Positions 53,687 to 62,675 of a stretch of DNA of 64,000 nt are shown here, in pieces (within the stretch, counting starts at the first letter, position 1; every line of letters begins with the position of its first letter). This DNA is from Martelella sp. NC20. GTDB taxonomy: Bacteria; Pseudomonadota; Alphaproteobacteria; Rhizobiales; Rhizobiaceae. The stretch lies in contig NZ_CP054861.1 of assembly GCF_013459645.1 (NCBI RefSeq), positions 540,501 through 604,500 on the forward strand, read 5' to 3'. Below the pieces are notes generated by a model, which had not been told where the DNA came from, made no database searches, and worked only from the letters and a program-made list of their open reading frames with translations. The translations under genes and the position numbers were made by a program.

Positions 53687-54904
53687 CTACCGGAGCAGAG
53701 CCGCGTCGAGCCCCTTGATCGCACTGCCATCGCCGTCAAAGGCACGCGCCAGCCGCTCCGCGGTGACCGGCCCGAGCGTGAAGCCTTGATGGCCGTGACC
53801 AAAATGGAACCACAACCCCTCGTGTCGCGGTGCCTTGCAGACCAGCGGCAACATTCCCGGAAGGCACGGGCGGGTCCCCGACCACGGCTTGGCCTCAACC
53901 GGCTCGCCGATATCAAGCAAGGTTCTCACCACCGCTTCGCCGCGCAAAAGCTGCCTCGGATCATCGCTTGGTGCCGCGCTGGAAAGCTCGGCCGCAGATG
54001 CGATGCGCAGCCCCTTGAGCATTGGCGACATGACTACGGAATGGTCGGAAAGCATCATTGGCCGGCTCAACGTCTCGTCGCTTCGGTAATGTCGATGATA
54101 GCCGCGCTTTCGCACCATCGGGACATGATAGCCGAAGCGACTGACGAGTTGCGGCGACCAGGGACCGAGCGAAACGACCACTGCGGCGGCGGTTTCTCCG
54201 GCAACGGACCACCTGTGACCAGACCGTTCAAGCGATGCGGCATCGCCGGAAATGATCCGTCCGCCCCGTTTTTCGAACAGCGCGGCATAAGAGCCGACGA
54301 GCTCGCCGGGATCAGCACACGACCAGGCGGCCGACCAGTTTATTGCACCAGCCAGCGACCGTTTTAGCGCCGGCTCCTCCCGCTGCAGCGCATCCCGGTC
54401 GGCCGTCGTGAATTCAAGCCCGTAGATTGCTCTCCGCCGCTCGGCCGCCAGCACACCTGCGGCCAGACCTGCCTCCGTTTCATAGGCTTCCCAGTAGCCG
54501 TTCTCGCGGACCAGGTTTCCAGCGCCCGCAGCCTCGATCAACGCCGCGTGGCGCGGGATGGCTTCCTCGATTAACCCCCGCCAGACGGGAATGATCTTGC
54601 GAAGCGAACCGGGCATCGACGAACGCCAGTAGGACAGGAGCGCCGGCACCTGCGCGGGAAGCGTCAGCCAGTCAACGCGAACCGCGTTCTTGCGGCCGAG
54701 CGCCATTGCCAGCAGCAGCAGCGGGTTGGCCGGCAATGAATAGGGTTCGACAGCCTCTGCTTGAATGATACCGGCATTGCCGTAGCTGGTTTCCCTCCCT
54801 GGCGGCGACCGATCAACGATGACGCAATCATGCCCTCTCGCCTGCAGTGAGAGGGCTGTTGCGACGCCGACCATTCCGGCACCAAGAACGATGATCTCCG
54901 ACAT
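53687..54904 (-). CDS. FAD-dependent D-amino-acid dehydrogenase/oxidase (DadA-like)
   Basis: The 405-residue flavoprotein starts EIIVLGAGMVGVATALSLQARGHDCVIVDRSPPGRETSYGNAGII (GxGxxG, then the FAD-ribose loop). It ends GLWFHFGHGHQGFTLGPVTAERLARAFDGD, the DadA/DAO C-terminal signature. It deaminates amino acids; in this cluster D-amino acids released by the D-aminoacylase are the likely substrate. It is the third gene of the operon, 27 bases after the COG0523 gene. Confidence 0.88.
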   Translation of the reverse strand: MSEIIVLGAGMVGVATALSLQARGHDCVIVDRSPPGRETSYGNAGIIQAEAVEPYSLPANPLLLLAMALGRKNAVRVDWLTLPAQVPALLSYWRSSMPGSLRKIIPVWRGLIEEAIPRHAALIEAAGAGNLVRENGYWEAYETEAGLAAGVLAAERRRAIYGLEFTTADRDALQREEPALKRSLAGAINWSAAWSCADPGELVGSYAALFEKRGGRIISGDAASLERSGHRWSVAGETAAAVVVSLGPWSPQLVSRFGYHVPMVRKRGYHRHYRSDETLSRPMMLSDHSVVMSPMLKGLRIASAAELSSAAPSDDPRQLLRGEAVVRTLLDIGEPVEAKPWSGTRPCLPGMLPLVCKAPRHEGLWFHFGHGHQGFTLGPVTAERLARAFDGDGSAIKGLDAALLR

Positions 54905-54931
54905 GATTGCTCCGTGGATACGATAAACGGA

Positions 54932-55861
54932 TTATCCGCGCTTCAGGGCTTCAAGCTCAGTGGCAGCAGCCTCTGCATCGAATTTTTCCGCGTATCCGAT
55001 GAAGACGAGTTGCGAACCGAGATGCTGTGTTTCGACAGGCGCCATGCTGGCGCGGCGACCGACCAGCTGGAAGAGATAGGTCCCGGCTTTTCCCTTCACC
55101 CTCACATACCCTTTGGCCCGCACCAGAACCGGCACGAGGTGCTGAATCACGCTTTGAAACCGTTCAAGTGAAACTGGTTCCGGATGCGACCAGTCCAGTC
55201 GCCGGAAACGTTCATCGCGAATTGGTAGAGGCCCACGCGCCATAAACGCAGATGGGCGATCCCGACTATTGCCGAGCAAAGCGTCCACAGGAATTCTGTC
55301 CTTGATACCGCACTTGAAAACGTGCGCCTTTTTCGCCTCCGATAATATCAGATCGAGCACCTGGAGCCTTTCGGGAATTGCGCCTTCAGTCTTTGCCAGC
55401 ACCACGAAATCACAAGCATAGAGCTGGGAACGCCAGAGCGCGTCTCTTTCGTCGAAGTCTTCGGCATCGACCACCGTCACCACCGCATCGAGCTTTACCG
55501 CATCGCGCAGCACCGGATCGCAAAGGGTCTCGATGATTCCGCGCGGATCTGAAGTGCCGCTCGCCTCGATGACGATTGCATCGGGGTGAGGCTTGACGGC
55601 AAGGATGAAGCGCAGCGTCCTCAGCAAATCGCCTTGCAGCGAACAACAGATGCAGCCATTGGCCAGGCCGTAGACCGGCTGCCCTGCCGCCGACAGGAGC
55701 GTCTCATCGATATTGATAGCTCCGAAGTCGTTGACGATCGCCGCCAGCGTCAGTCCATGATCTGCCTCAAGCAGTCCATTGACCAGGGTCGTCTTTCCCG
55801 CGCCGAGAAATCCGGTCACCAGCACTACCGGCACCGGCTCGCATACCGGAAAACTAGCCAC
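54932..55861 (-). CDS. COG0523 (CobW/Zng-type) GTPase, candidate metallochaperone
   Basis: The protein of about 309 residues has the Walker A GFLGAGKTTLVNGLL, VNDFGAINID, the metal-binding GCICCSLQGDLLRTL (CxCC) near 64-78, EASGTSDPRGI (Walker B side) and a NKxD-like position replaced by LAKTEG. The C-terminal CobW_C domain is present. Such GTPases deliver zinc or cobalt to client enzymes. The GTG start at 55861 has GGAGG six bases upstream and overlaps the D-aminoacylase stop by eight bases. Coupling to a metal-dependent amidohydrolase suggests that enzyme is the client. Confidence 0.87.
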   Translation of the reverse strand: MASFPVCEPVPVVLVTGFLGAGKTTLVNGLLEADHGLTLAAIVNDFGAINIDETLLSAAGQPVYGLANGCICCSLQGDLLRTLRFILAVKPHPDAIVIEASGTSDPRGIIETLCDPVLRDAVKLDAVVTVVDAEDFDERDALWRSQLYACDFVVLAKTEGAIPERLQVLDLILSEAKKAHVFKCGIKDRIPVDALLGNSRDRPSAFMARGPLPIRDERFRRLDWSHPEPVSLERFQSVIQHLVPVLVRAKGYVRVKGKAGTYLFQLVGRRASMAPVETQHLGSQLVFIGYAEKFDAEAAATELEALKRG

Positions 55862-57365
55862 GGGCCACCTCCGTCCTCTGTGGCCTGCCCGGCCGGACAG
55901 CCGTGTCCAGTTCGCCGTGGACAATCACCGGCGTGCCACCGACGATGACCGCTTCCATGCCGACCGCAGAGCGCGTCATATCAGCAAAGTGCGCCCTGTC
56001 GGAGATTGTCGCCGGGTCAAAAACCACGATATCGGCATCACAACCCTCCTGAAGACGTCCCTTGCGCCTGAACGCGGGCAAGCAGGGTTCGAGCACACGG
56101 GCGGGAAGGACGGTGCATTTGGCGATCGCCTCGACAAGCCCGATCTTGCCGCCAAGCCGGCAATACTCGCCAAGGAACCTGGTAAACGTGCCCGCAGAGC
56201 GCGGATGGGCGGAAAGCGTTGGCGGCAGGGGCCACTCCTCTCCCCGGTAGATCGTACCGTCGGGCTCGACCCACGGCATGGCATCGGATGCGATGATGCC
56301 GCCAGGATAGAGCACCGACAGATCCAGCAGTCGCTGATTGGCTTCATCGGCTTCGACATCAAGGAAATGCCAGGCAACGAGGGCAGCCGGCTCCTCGCTG
56401 CGGACAGCCATGAGTTCGTCGCGGTCGCGCATGTGGTGGCGGTTGTGGACAAGCTCGATGCTGTCATAACCGGACCCCGTGCGCTGGGTAAAATCCGGGG
56501 CTGCGAAGAAACTGGCAGAGACCACGGTGGAACCGGTGCCATAGGGATAGGCTTCGACGGTAATCGGCAGACCACGGGCCTGGGCATTCAGCAACAGCTC
56601 CCGGCAACGGGCGATATCGCCGAGCGACGTCGAATTGAGATGGCAGATATGCATGTGGGCGCCGGTTGCAGCCGCGTAACCGATAATGCGGATGTAAGCC
56701 TCTTCCGAGCTCTCAGGATCGACATTCGACATGAACGGAATATGCGTGAAAGTCGGCATCCCGTAGCGCGCGGCAAGGCTGCAGATTTGCGTCATCTCCT
56801 TGACGCCGGCGCCCGAAGCATAACCGCTCGGAATTCCGATGCCGATGCCCCCTTCGCGTATTCCCGCCTCGACAATGGAACAGATGTCGGCAACGCACGT
56901 TGGATCGGCGACGTCGCTCGACCAGCCGCCGCGATTGTCGGCCCCCTCGCCCATCATCTCCATCGGATGCTTGCCGGGAACGGGTACGATCCCGCCCATC
57001 ACCTGCTTTCGCGCGAAAATCCAGCTTGCGGCTGCGCCATAATTGAGAACCCGTCCTCTGGCTTGCTGGCTTTCGTACCAGGCGGCAACCGGCAGCGCGC
57101 CGACTTCGAGTTCAAGCGCCGTCGTTACCCCGTCGAACGCCTGCATCCAGTCGGCCGCCACCGACTGGCCATGGGCATGGAGGTCGATGAAGCCCGGACA
57201 GACAACCTTGCCCGACCCGTCGATGATGCTTCTGCCAGACTGAAGCGCACCGATCTTCACGATCTTGCCGGCACGAATGCCGACATCGGCGATCTCGTCG
57301 CAACCGCTTTCGGGATCGATCACCCGCCCGCCCTTGATCAGGAGGTCGTATTCAATACTGCCCAT
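55854..57365 (-). CDS. D-aminoacylase / N-acyl-D-amino-acid deacylase (amidohydrolase family)
   Basis: The 503-residue protein has an amidohydrolase composite domain: DLLIKGGRVIDPESG at the start, the metal site PGFIDLHAHGQ (HxH) near 63-70, HICHLNSTSLGDI with metal His residues near 245, and ASDAMPW with the catalytic Asp near 370. It ends in the beta-sandwich (EGCDADIVVFDPATISD). It resembles D-aminoacylases and N-acyl-D-Glu deacylases, which free D-amino acids from N-acyl forms. First gene of an operon with the COG0523 GTPase and the FAD oxidase; divergent from an Lrp-type gene. Confidence 0.85.
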   Translation of the reverse strand: MGSIEYDLLIKGGRVIDPESGCDEIADVGIRAGKIVKIGALQSGRSIIDGSGKVVCPGFIDLHAHGQSVAADWMQAFDGVTTALELEVGALPVAAWYESQQARGRVLNYGAAASWIFARKQVMGGIVPVPGKHPMEMMGEGADNRGGWSSDVADPTCVADICSIVEAGIREGGIGIGIPSGYASGAGVKEMTQICSLAARYGMPTFTHIPFMSNVDPESSEEAYIRIIGYAAATGAHMHICHLNSTSLGDIARCRELLLNAQARGLPITVEAYPYGTGSTVVSASFFAAPDFTQRTGSGYDSIELVHNRHHMRDRDELMAVRSEEPAALVAWHFLDVEADEANQRLLDLSVLYPGGIIASDAMPWVEPDGTIYRGEEWPLPPTLSAHPRSAGTFTRFLGEYCRLGGKIGLVEAIAKCTVLPARVLEPCLPAFRRKGRLQEGCDADIVVFDPATISDRAHFADMTRSAVGMEAVIVGGTPVIVHGELDTAVRPGRPQRTEVARG

Positions 57366-57422
57366 GACCGAATTTCCCCGAATGTTTCAATGCTCCAAGC
57401 CCACAAACACGAAGATAACTAT

Positions 57423-57441
57423 TTCTTCTGCAAATGAAGAA
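57423..57441. promoter_or_regulatory. Candidate Lrp-type operator region
   Basis: TTCTTC-TGCAAAT-GAAGAA forms a perfect six-bp dyad. About 30 bases further, ATGCGAAT is repeated with about ten-base spacing (57465-57485). The divergent spacer is strongly AT-rich, as usual for Lrp/AsnC binding. Confidence 0.45.
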
Positions 57442-57534
57442 TTTTATATATTTTTTGACTGCAAAATGCGAATTTATGCGAATGATAACTCTGCAGTTCA
57501 CGATATCGGCAACCAAATATCTGGAGTTCATTCA

Positions 57535-57999
57535 TTGAAACCCCTTGATGCAATCGATCGCAAAATTCTCAGGTTGCTGCTTGAGGACGCCCGCCTCTCC
57601 AATACCCAGATTGCCGAACGTGTCGGCTTGTCGCCAAGTCCGTGCTGGCAGCGCATCCGCAGACTTGAATCCGACGGCTACATCACCGGCTACATCGCAA
57701 TACTGGACCAGGCCCTTCTCGGGGCTGCGGAGACTGTCATCATCGAGATCACGCTTGATCGCCACGATGATGACGTTCTCGAAAAATTCGGGCGCGCCAT
57801 GGCGTCGATGCCAGAAGTGCTGGAGGTCTATCTCACCACCGGCGAGTATGACTATCTTCTGAAGGTCGCCGTCGACGGAACGGCGGGCTACGAGGAATTC
57901 CTGCGCACCAGACTTTACAAGGTTCCGGGCATACGCCATTCCCGCTCCAGTTTCACGCTGCGCTGCCTGAAGCGCATGCATTCGGTCATTCCCAACTGA
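57535..57999 (+). CDS. Lrp/AsnC-family regulator
   Basis: The protein of about 154 residues begins LKPLDAIDRKILRLLLEDARLSNTQIAERVGLSPSPCWQRIRRLESDGYITGYIAILD, the Lrp HTH, followed by the RAM sensor domain (VIIEITLDRHDDDVLEKFGRAM, VYLTTGEYDYLLKVAVDG). The TTG at 57535 was chosen because GGAG lies eight bases upstream and the codon sits at the usual position before LDAIDRKIL; an ATG at 57466 would add 23 residues of poor composition. It is divergent from the D-aminoacylase operon and likely its regulator. Confidence 0.85.
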   Translation: MKPLDAIDRKILRLLLEDARLSNTQIAERVGLSPSPCWQRIRRLESDGYITGYIAILDQALLGAAETVIIEITLDRHDDDVLEKFGRAMASMPEVLEVYLTTGEYDYLLKVAVDGTAGYEEFLRTRLYKVPGIRHSRSSFTLRCLKRMHSVIPN

Positions 58000-58023
58000 A
58001 CCGGAAACCATGCGAACCTGACC

Positions 58024-59226
58024 TTAAAATCTAGACGCCGTAAGCTGTGGCGAAATATTCATTTTGCCGATCAACGATCCCAGGAAGTCGACGCATGTCC
58101 GCAGTTCGGCCTCGGTGACATATTCTTCTGCCCGGTGTGCATCGGCCATATCGCCGGGACCGCAGATGATGGCGGGAATGCCGGCGCGTTGAAAAATGCC
58201 GGCCTCTGAACCATAGGAAACCGCGTCCGCTTCGCTCTGACCGAGAAGCGCCATGACGTCCCGTTCAAGCGCCGGATCGGCATTCGGCTCAAGTGCCGGA
58301 ACGTGGGCTTCAATGCTGAAATCGATGCCGCAGGACGCCTCGACCGCCTTCATGGCAGGTTCCAGTTCTGCTGCCGCAAATGCCCTGATGTCATCGAGCA
58401 GAACCTGGTCATTCTCCCCGGGTATGAAGCGCGCCTCCCACAGGAATTCGCAGTCTTCCGCAACAATGTTGAGCGCGTTGCCGCCGACAATCCTGTTGAC
58501 CTGCGTCGTACTTTGGGGCGGATCCAGTCGCTCGAAGCGCGGGCCGTCGCGTAAAGCGACGTGGCGATGTTCGATTTCGGTGATCAGCCGTGCTGCGACG
58601 GTGACCGCGTTCACACAAATCTCCGGTTTCGAGGAGTGTCCCGGCTTTCCCGAAACCCGCACGCGCGTAATCAGGCAGCCCTTATGGGCATTGACCACCT
58701 GCATGGAAGATGGCTCTCCGATGATGGCGAGCCGTGGCGCCAGTCCCGATCCTGCGATCCAGTCCACCATCGGCCTGACACCGTTGCAACCGGTCTCCTC
58801 GTCATGGGAAAAGGCCAGATGCAGAGGGCGTTCCAGCGCCATTTGCGAAACCTCAGGCACCGCCGCAAGGCAGCATGCGATGAAACCCTTCATATCGGCG
58901 GTACCGCGCCCGATCAGACGGCCATTGCCGCGGCGCATCCGGAACGGGTCGCCCCTCCACGCCTGCCCTTCGGTCGGAACAACGTCGGTATGGGCCGAAA
59001 GCACAATGCCACCGGGCCTGTCCGGACCAAAGCTGACCAGCAGATTGGCCTTGTCGCCGCCTTCGTTTTCAAAGCGGCGTGTACGTCCGCCATGGTTTCG
59101 GCAATAGTGCTCGATCCAGCCGATGATCGCGAGATTGGAACGGGCGCTTACGGTGTTGAAGGCGATGAGCCGGTCGAGGTGTTCGAGAAGGGCGTTGTCG
59201 GCAACGCCTGGGAAAGCGGGGCACAT
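58024..59226 (-). CDS. M20-family deacetylase, ArgE-like
   Basis: The 400-residue protein has the M20 metal motifs: LSAHTDVVPTEG (metal His/Asp, general-base region), GRGTADMKGFIACCLAA (bridging Asp), SHDEETGCNGVRP (catalytic Glu pair), GEPSSMQVVNAHKGCL and a C-terminal metal-site His (VTEAE region). It matches acetylornithine deacetylase ArgE and related N-acyl amino-acid deacylases. It begins four bases after the permease stop, so it belongs to the ABC-transport operon. In this setting an N-acyl amino-acid substrate other than acetylornithine is plausible. Confidence 0.85.
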   Translation of the reverse strand: MCPAFPGVADNALLEHLDRLIAFNTVSARSNLAIIGWIEHYCRNHGGRTRRFENEGGDKANLLVSFGPDRPGGIVLSAHTDVVPTEGQAWRGDPFRMRRGNGRLIGRGTADMKGFIACCLAAVPEVSQMALERPLHLAFSHDEETGCNGVRPMVDWIAGSGLAPRLAIIGEPSSMQVVNAHKGCLITRVRVSGKPGHSSKPEICVNAVTVAARLITEIEHRHVALRDGPRFERLDPPQSTTQVNRIVGGNALNIVAEDCEFLWEARFIPGENDQVLLDDIRAFAAAELEPAMKAVEASCGIDFSIEAHVPALEPNADPALERDVMALLGQSEADAVSYGSEAGIFQRAGIPAIICGPGDMADAHRAEEYVTEAELRTCVDFLGSLIGKMNISPQLTASRF

Positions 59227-59230
59227 GATC

Positions 59231-61108
59231 TCATTCAACCTGCAGCTTTTCTGCGGCGGTGATGGCTTTGAACGGGCGAACCCTTTGCACAAGCGAAGCA
59301 ATTTCTCCCACCAGACCGCGACGGAAAACCAGAACGCAGAGAATGAAAACGGCGCCCTGCATGACGGTTACCCATTGGCCGAAACCCGCAAGGTATTGCT
59401 GCATGGCGATGATGACGAATGCGCCGGCCACAGGGCCCATCAGCGTGCCCAGCCCGCCGATCAGCGTGATCAGGACAATTTCACCCGACATCGCCCAATG
59501 GACATCGGTCAGCGAAGCGTTCTGCCCCACGAAAACCTTGAGCGAACCGGCAAACCCGGCCAGGGCTGCCGAAAGGACAAATGCCAGAAACTTGTAGTGA
59601 TCAGCCTTGTAGCCAAGCGATATGGCACGCTGCTCATTTTCCCGGATCGACAACAGGACCTCGCCAAAGGGCGAGTTCATGATCCGGTAAACGAACATGA
59701 TGCCGATGAGGAAGCCAGCGACAATCACGTAGTAAAGCGTGTTCGTGTCAGACAGATCGAAAATTCCGAAAAGATGGCCGAGCGGAATTCCCTGAATGCC
59801 ATCCTCCCCATGGGTGAAAGGTGCTTTCATGTAGACGAAATACATCATCTGCGACAATGCGAGGGTAATCATCGCGAAATAGATGCCCTGCCGGCGGATC
59901 GAGATGAACCCGGCAACCACGCCAACAAGCATGGATGACACGACGCCGAGAACAATGCCGATTTCGGGCGACACGCCCCAGACTTTGAGTGCATGCGCAG
60001 TAATATAGCCGGCGGTTCCGAAGAACATCGCATGTCCGAACGACAGAAGCCCGGCATACCCGATCAGCAGGCTGAAGGCGCTTGCGACCAGCCCGAAGCA
60101 AAGTGCCTGCATGACAAAGAACGGATAAATCTGCGTCAGCGGCAGCAGCAGCAGGATGCAGGCAAGCACGGGAATTGCGTATTTTTCATAGGCCCTGCCC
60201 GAGGAAGCGCCAGCGGGTTGCCCGCCATCGGACGCAGGCTTGGCGTCAGTCTGTCGTCCGGCAAGCCCCGACGGCCGCAGCAGCAGGACCAGCACCATGA
60301 GGACGAAAATCACCGTGCTTGCAGCTTCAGGGTATAGATACTTGGTCAGACCTTCCACAACGCCGAGCGCAAAACCGGCAATGATCGATCCCATGATCGA
60401 TCCCATGCCGCCGATGACGACAACCGCAAACACCACGATCATCAAATCGGCGCCCATCAGCGGCGCAACCTGATTGATCGGCGCCGACAAAACGCCGGCG
60501 AGTGCAGCGAGCGCAACACCAAAACCATAAGTCAGCGTGACCATCAGCGACACGTTGATGCCGAAGGCACGAACCAGCGCCGGATTTTCGGTCGCCGCCC
60601 GAAGATAAGACCCCAGGCGCGTCCGCTCGATCATGTACCATGTGGCGATACAGACCAGCAGCGAAAACACAACGACCCAGGCGCGATATTTCGGCAGGAA
60701 CATGAAGCCGAGATTGATCGCCCCCTTCATCTGCGCGGGAATCGGATAAGGGAGCCCGGACGACCCGAACCAGGCCAGAAACACGCCTTGCAAGACCAAG
60801 GCCAGACCGAAGGTCAGAAGCAGGCCATAAAGATGATCGAGGCTGGCGACCCGCCGTATCAGCAAGCGCTCTAGCAGTATGCCGAACCCACCAACGATGA
60901 TCGGCACCAGAAGCAGAGACCACCAATAGCCGAGCCCGAGATAAGTCAGCAGGAAATAGGCGCAGAATGCGCCAATCATATAGAGCGCGCCATGCGCAAA
61001 ATTGATGATGTTCAGCATGCCGAAGATCACGGCAAGTCCAAGACTGAGCAACGCATAAAACGAGCCGTTGATCAGTCCCACCAGTAATTGCGCCAAGAGT
61101 GCCTGCAC
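59231..61108 (-). CDS. Fused LivH-LivM branched-chain amino-acid-type ABC permease
   Basis: The 625-residue protein joins two permeases usually encoded separately. Residues about 1-290 are LivH-like (VGLINGSFYALLSLGLAVIFGMLNIINFAHGALYMIGAF; GGMGSIMGSIIAGFALGVVEGL) and about 310-620 are LivM-like (FGLVASAFSLLIGYAGLLSFGHAMFFGTAGYI; LIGGLGTLMGPVAGAFVII). A charged linker, AGRQTDAKPASDGGQPAGASSG, connects them. It forms the membrane channel with LivF and LivG. Confidence 0.92.
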   Translation of the reverse strand: MQALLAQLLVGLINGSFYALLSLGLAVIFGMLNIINFAHGALYMIGAFCAYFLLTYLGLGYWWSLLLVPIIVGGFGILLERLLIRRVASLDHLYGLLLTFGLALVLQGVFLAWFGSSGLPYPIPAQMKGAINLGFMFLPKYRAWVVVFSLLVCIATWYMIERTRLGSYLRAATENPALVRAFGINVSLMVTLTYGFGVALAALAGVLSAPINQVAPLMGADLMIVVFAVVVIGGMGSIMGSIIAGFALGVVEGLTKYLYPEAASTVIFVLMVLVLLLRPSGLAGRQTDAKPASDGGQPAGASSGRAYEKYAIPVLACILLLLPLTQIYPFFVMQALCFGLVASAFSLLIGYAGLLSFGHAMFFGTAGYITAHALKVWGVSPEIGIVLGVVSSMLVGVVAGFISIRRQGIYFAMITLALSQMMYFVYMKAPFTHGEDGIQGIPLGHLFGIFDLSDTNTLYYVIVAGFLIGIMFVYRIMNSPFGEVLLSIRENEQRAISLGYKADHYKFLAFVLSAALAGFAGSLKVFVGQNASLTDVHWAMSGEIVLITLIGGLGTLMGPVAGAFVIIAMQQYLAGFGQWVTVMQGAVFILCVLVFRRGLVGEIASLVQRVRPFKAITAAEKLQVE

Positions 61109-61139
61109 GAATATCGTCCTGATTTCTAAAGGTTGCCGA

Positions 61140-61886
61140 TCAGACGCCGAGATAGGCTTTGACCGCGTCCGTATTGCTCGAAAGCTCGGTGTTGGAGAAG
61201 CTGTCGACGACCTTCCCCTGCTCGATCACATAGTGGCGGTCGGCCACGCTGGCGGCGAAGCGGAAATTCTGCTCGACGAGCAGGATCGTGAAGCCTTTGG
61301 CCTTCAGCTGTTCGATGGTACGGCCGATCTGCTGGACGATCACCGGAGCCAGCCCCTCGGTGGGTTCATCCAGCATCACGAATCTGGCCCCGGTTCGCAG
61401 GATGCGGCCAATTGCCAGCATCTGTTGCTCGCCACCGGACAATTTGGTGCCCTGGCTCGCGGTGCGTTCCTTGAGGTTTGGAAACAGCGCGTAGATCTCG
61501 TCATAGGTCATGCCGCCCTTGCGCACGACCGGCGGAAGGGAAAGGTTTTCGCGTACTGTGAGGCTCGAGAAGATACCGCGCTCTTCCGGACAATAGGCAA
61601 CCCCTGCGCGGGCGATCCTGTCGGAGAACTTGCCAATCAGCTCGGCTCCATCAAAACAGATCGAACCGCTGCGCTTACCGATGATGCCCATGATCGATTT
61701 GAGCGTGGTGGTCTTGCCCGCACCGTTGCGGCCGAGCAATGTAACGACCTCACCCCTGGCAACAGCGAAGTCGATACCGTGCAGCACATGGGATTCACCG
61801 TACCATGCCTCGACATTTCGCAATTCCAGAAGGTTTTCCGAAGCCGTCGCGGCGTCCATTCTGTCTCCGTACACAGCTTCAGCCAT
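61140..61886 (-). CDS. ABC transporter ATP-binding protein LivF-type
   Basis: The 248-residue ATPase has Walker A GRNGAGKTTTLKSIMG, signature KLSGGEQQMLAIGRIL, Walker B RFVMLDEPTEGLAP and switch His, with the LivF-specific C-terminus. ATG 61886 with GGAG six bases upstream was chosen; it overlaps the livG-type stop by eight bases. The product pairs with LivG. Confidence 0.92.
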   Translation of the reverse strand: MAEAVYGDRMDAATASENLLELRNVEAWYGESHVLHGIDFAVARGEVVTLLGRNGAGKTTTLKSIMGIIGKRSGSICFDGAELIGKFSDRIARAGVAYCPEERGIFSSLTVRENLSLPPVVRKGGMTYDEIYALFPNLKERTASQGTKLSGGEQQMLAIGRILRTGARFVMLDEPTEGLAPVIVQQIGRTIEQLKAKGFTILLVEQNFRFAASVADRHYVIEQGKVVDSFSNTELSSNTDAVKAYLGV

Positions 61887-62631
61887 GCCCGGCTCCAAGG
61901 TAGGCTTCCTGCACCCGCGGGTCTCTTGTCAGTTCGTCATAGCTGCCATTGGTCAGTATCTGCCCCCGCGTCAGGACAGTGATTTCATCCGATAATTTTG
62001 CCACTACGTTGAGATTGTGCTCAACCATCAGTATTGTCCTCTTCCGCGCGACATGCAGGATCAGGTCCGCGATACGGTCGATATCCTCCTGGCCCATGCC
62101 GGCCATCGGCTCATCAAGCAGCAGCATTTCGGGATCGAGAGCCAGTGTGGTCGCAATCTCGAGCGCCCGTTTACGACCATAGGATAGTTCGCCCGCAGGC
62201 GCCGATGCGTATTCGGACAGGCCGACATCGTCGAGCAGTTCGGCCGCCCTGTCGCGGTATCGGTCAAGCACGCGGCGCGATCGCCAGAAATCGAACGAGC
62301 CGCCGCGTTCGCGCTGCAGGGCAACGCGAACATTGTCGAGGGCGGACATTTTCGCGAACACCGCAGATATCTGGAACGACCGCACCATACCCAGGCGGGC
62401 GACATCCGCAGCCCCGAGGCCGGTGATGTCCCTGCCCTTGTATTTGATCGTGCCGGTGCTCGGCCTGATGAACTTCGTCAACAGATTGAAGCAGGTGGTT
62501 TTGCCTGCCCCGTTGGGACCGATGAGGGCGTGGATCGTGCCCTTGCGCACCTTCAGGGTAACGTTGCTGACCGCGAAAAAACCCGAGAATTCCTTTGTGA
62601 GCCTTGCGGTCTCGACAAGGTAGTCTGTCAA
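61879..62631 (-). CDS. ABC transporter ATP-binding protein LivG-type
   Basis: The protein of about 250 residues begins TDYLVETARLTKEFSGFFAVSNVTLKVRKGTIHALIGPNGAGKTT (Walker A) and has LSYGRKRALEIATTLALDPEMLLLDEPMAGM (signature and Walker B). The TTG at 62631 is the first reasonable start after the livK-type stop, since no ATG or GTG is in frame between. Its ribosome site is weak. Confidence 0.88.
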   Translation of the reverse strand: MTDYLVETARLTKEFSGFFAVSNVTLKVRKGTIHALIGPNGAGKTTCFNLLTKFIRPSTGTIKYKGRDITGLGAADVARLGMVRSFQISAVFAKMSALDNVRVALQRERGGSFDFWRSRRVLDRYRDRAAELLDDVGLSEYASAPAGELSYGRKRALEIATTLALDPEMLLLDEPMAGMGQEDIDRIADLILHVARKRTILMVEHNLNVVAKLSDEITVLTRGQILTNGSYDELTRDPRVQEAYLGAGHG

Positions 62632-62675
62632 TGGACTTGCCCCGCTGCGATTGAGATTGAAACCGACGTCCAGCC

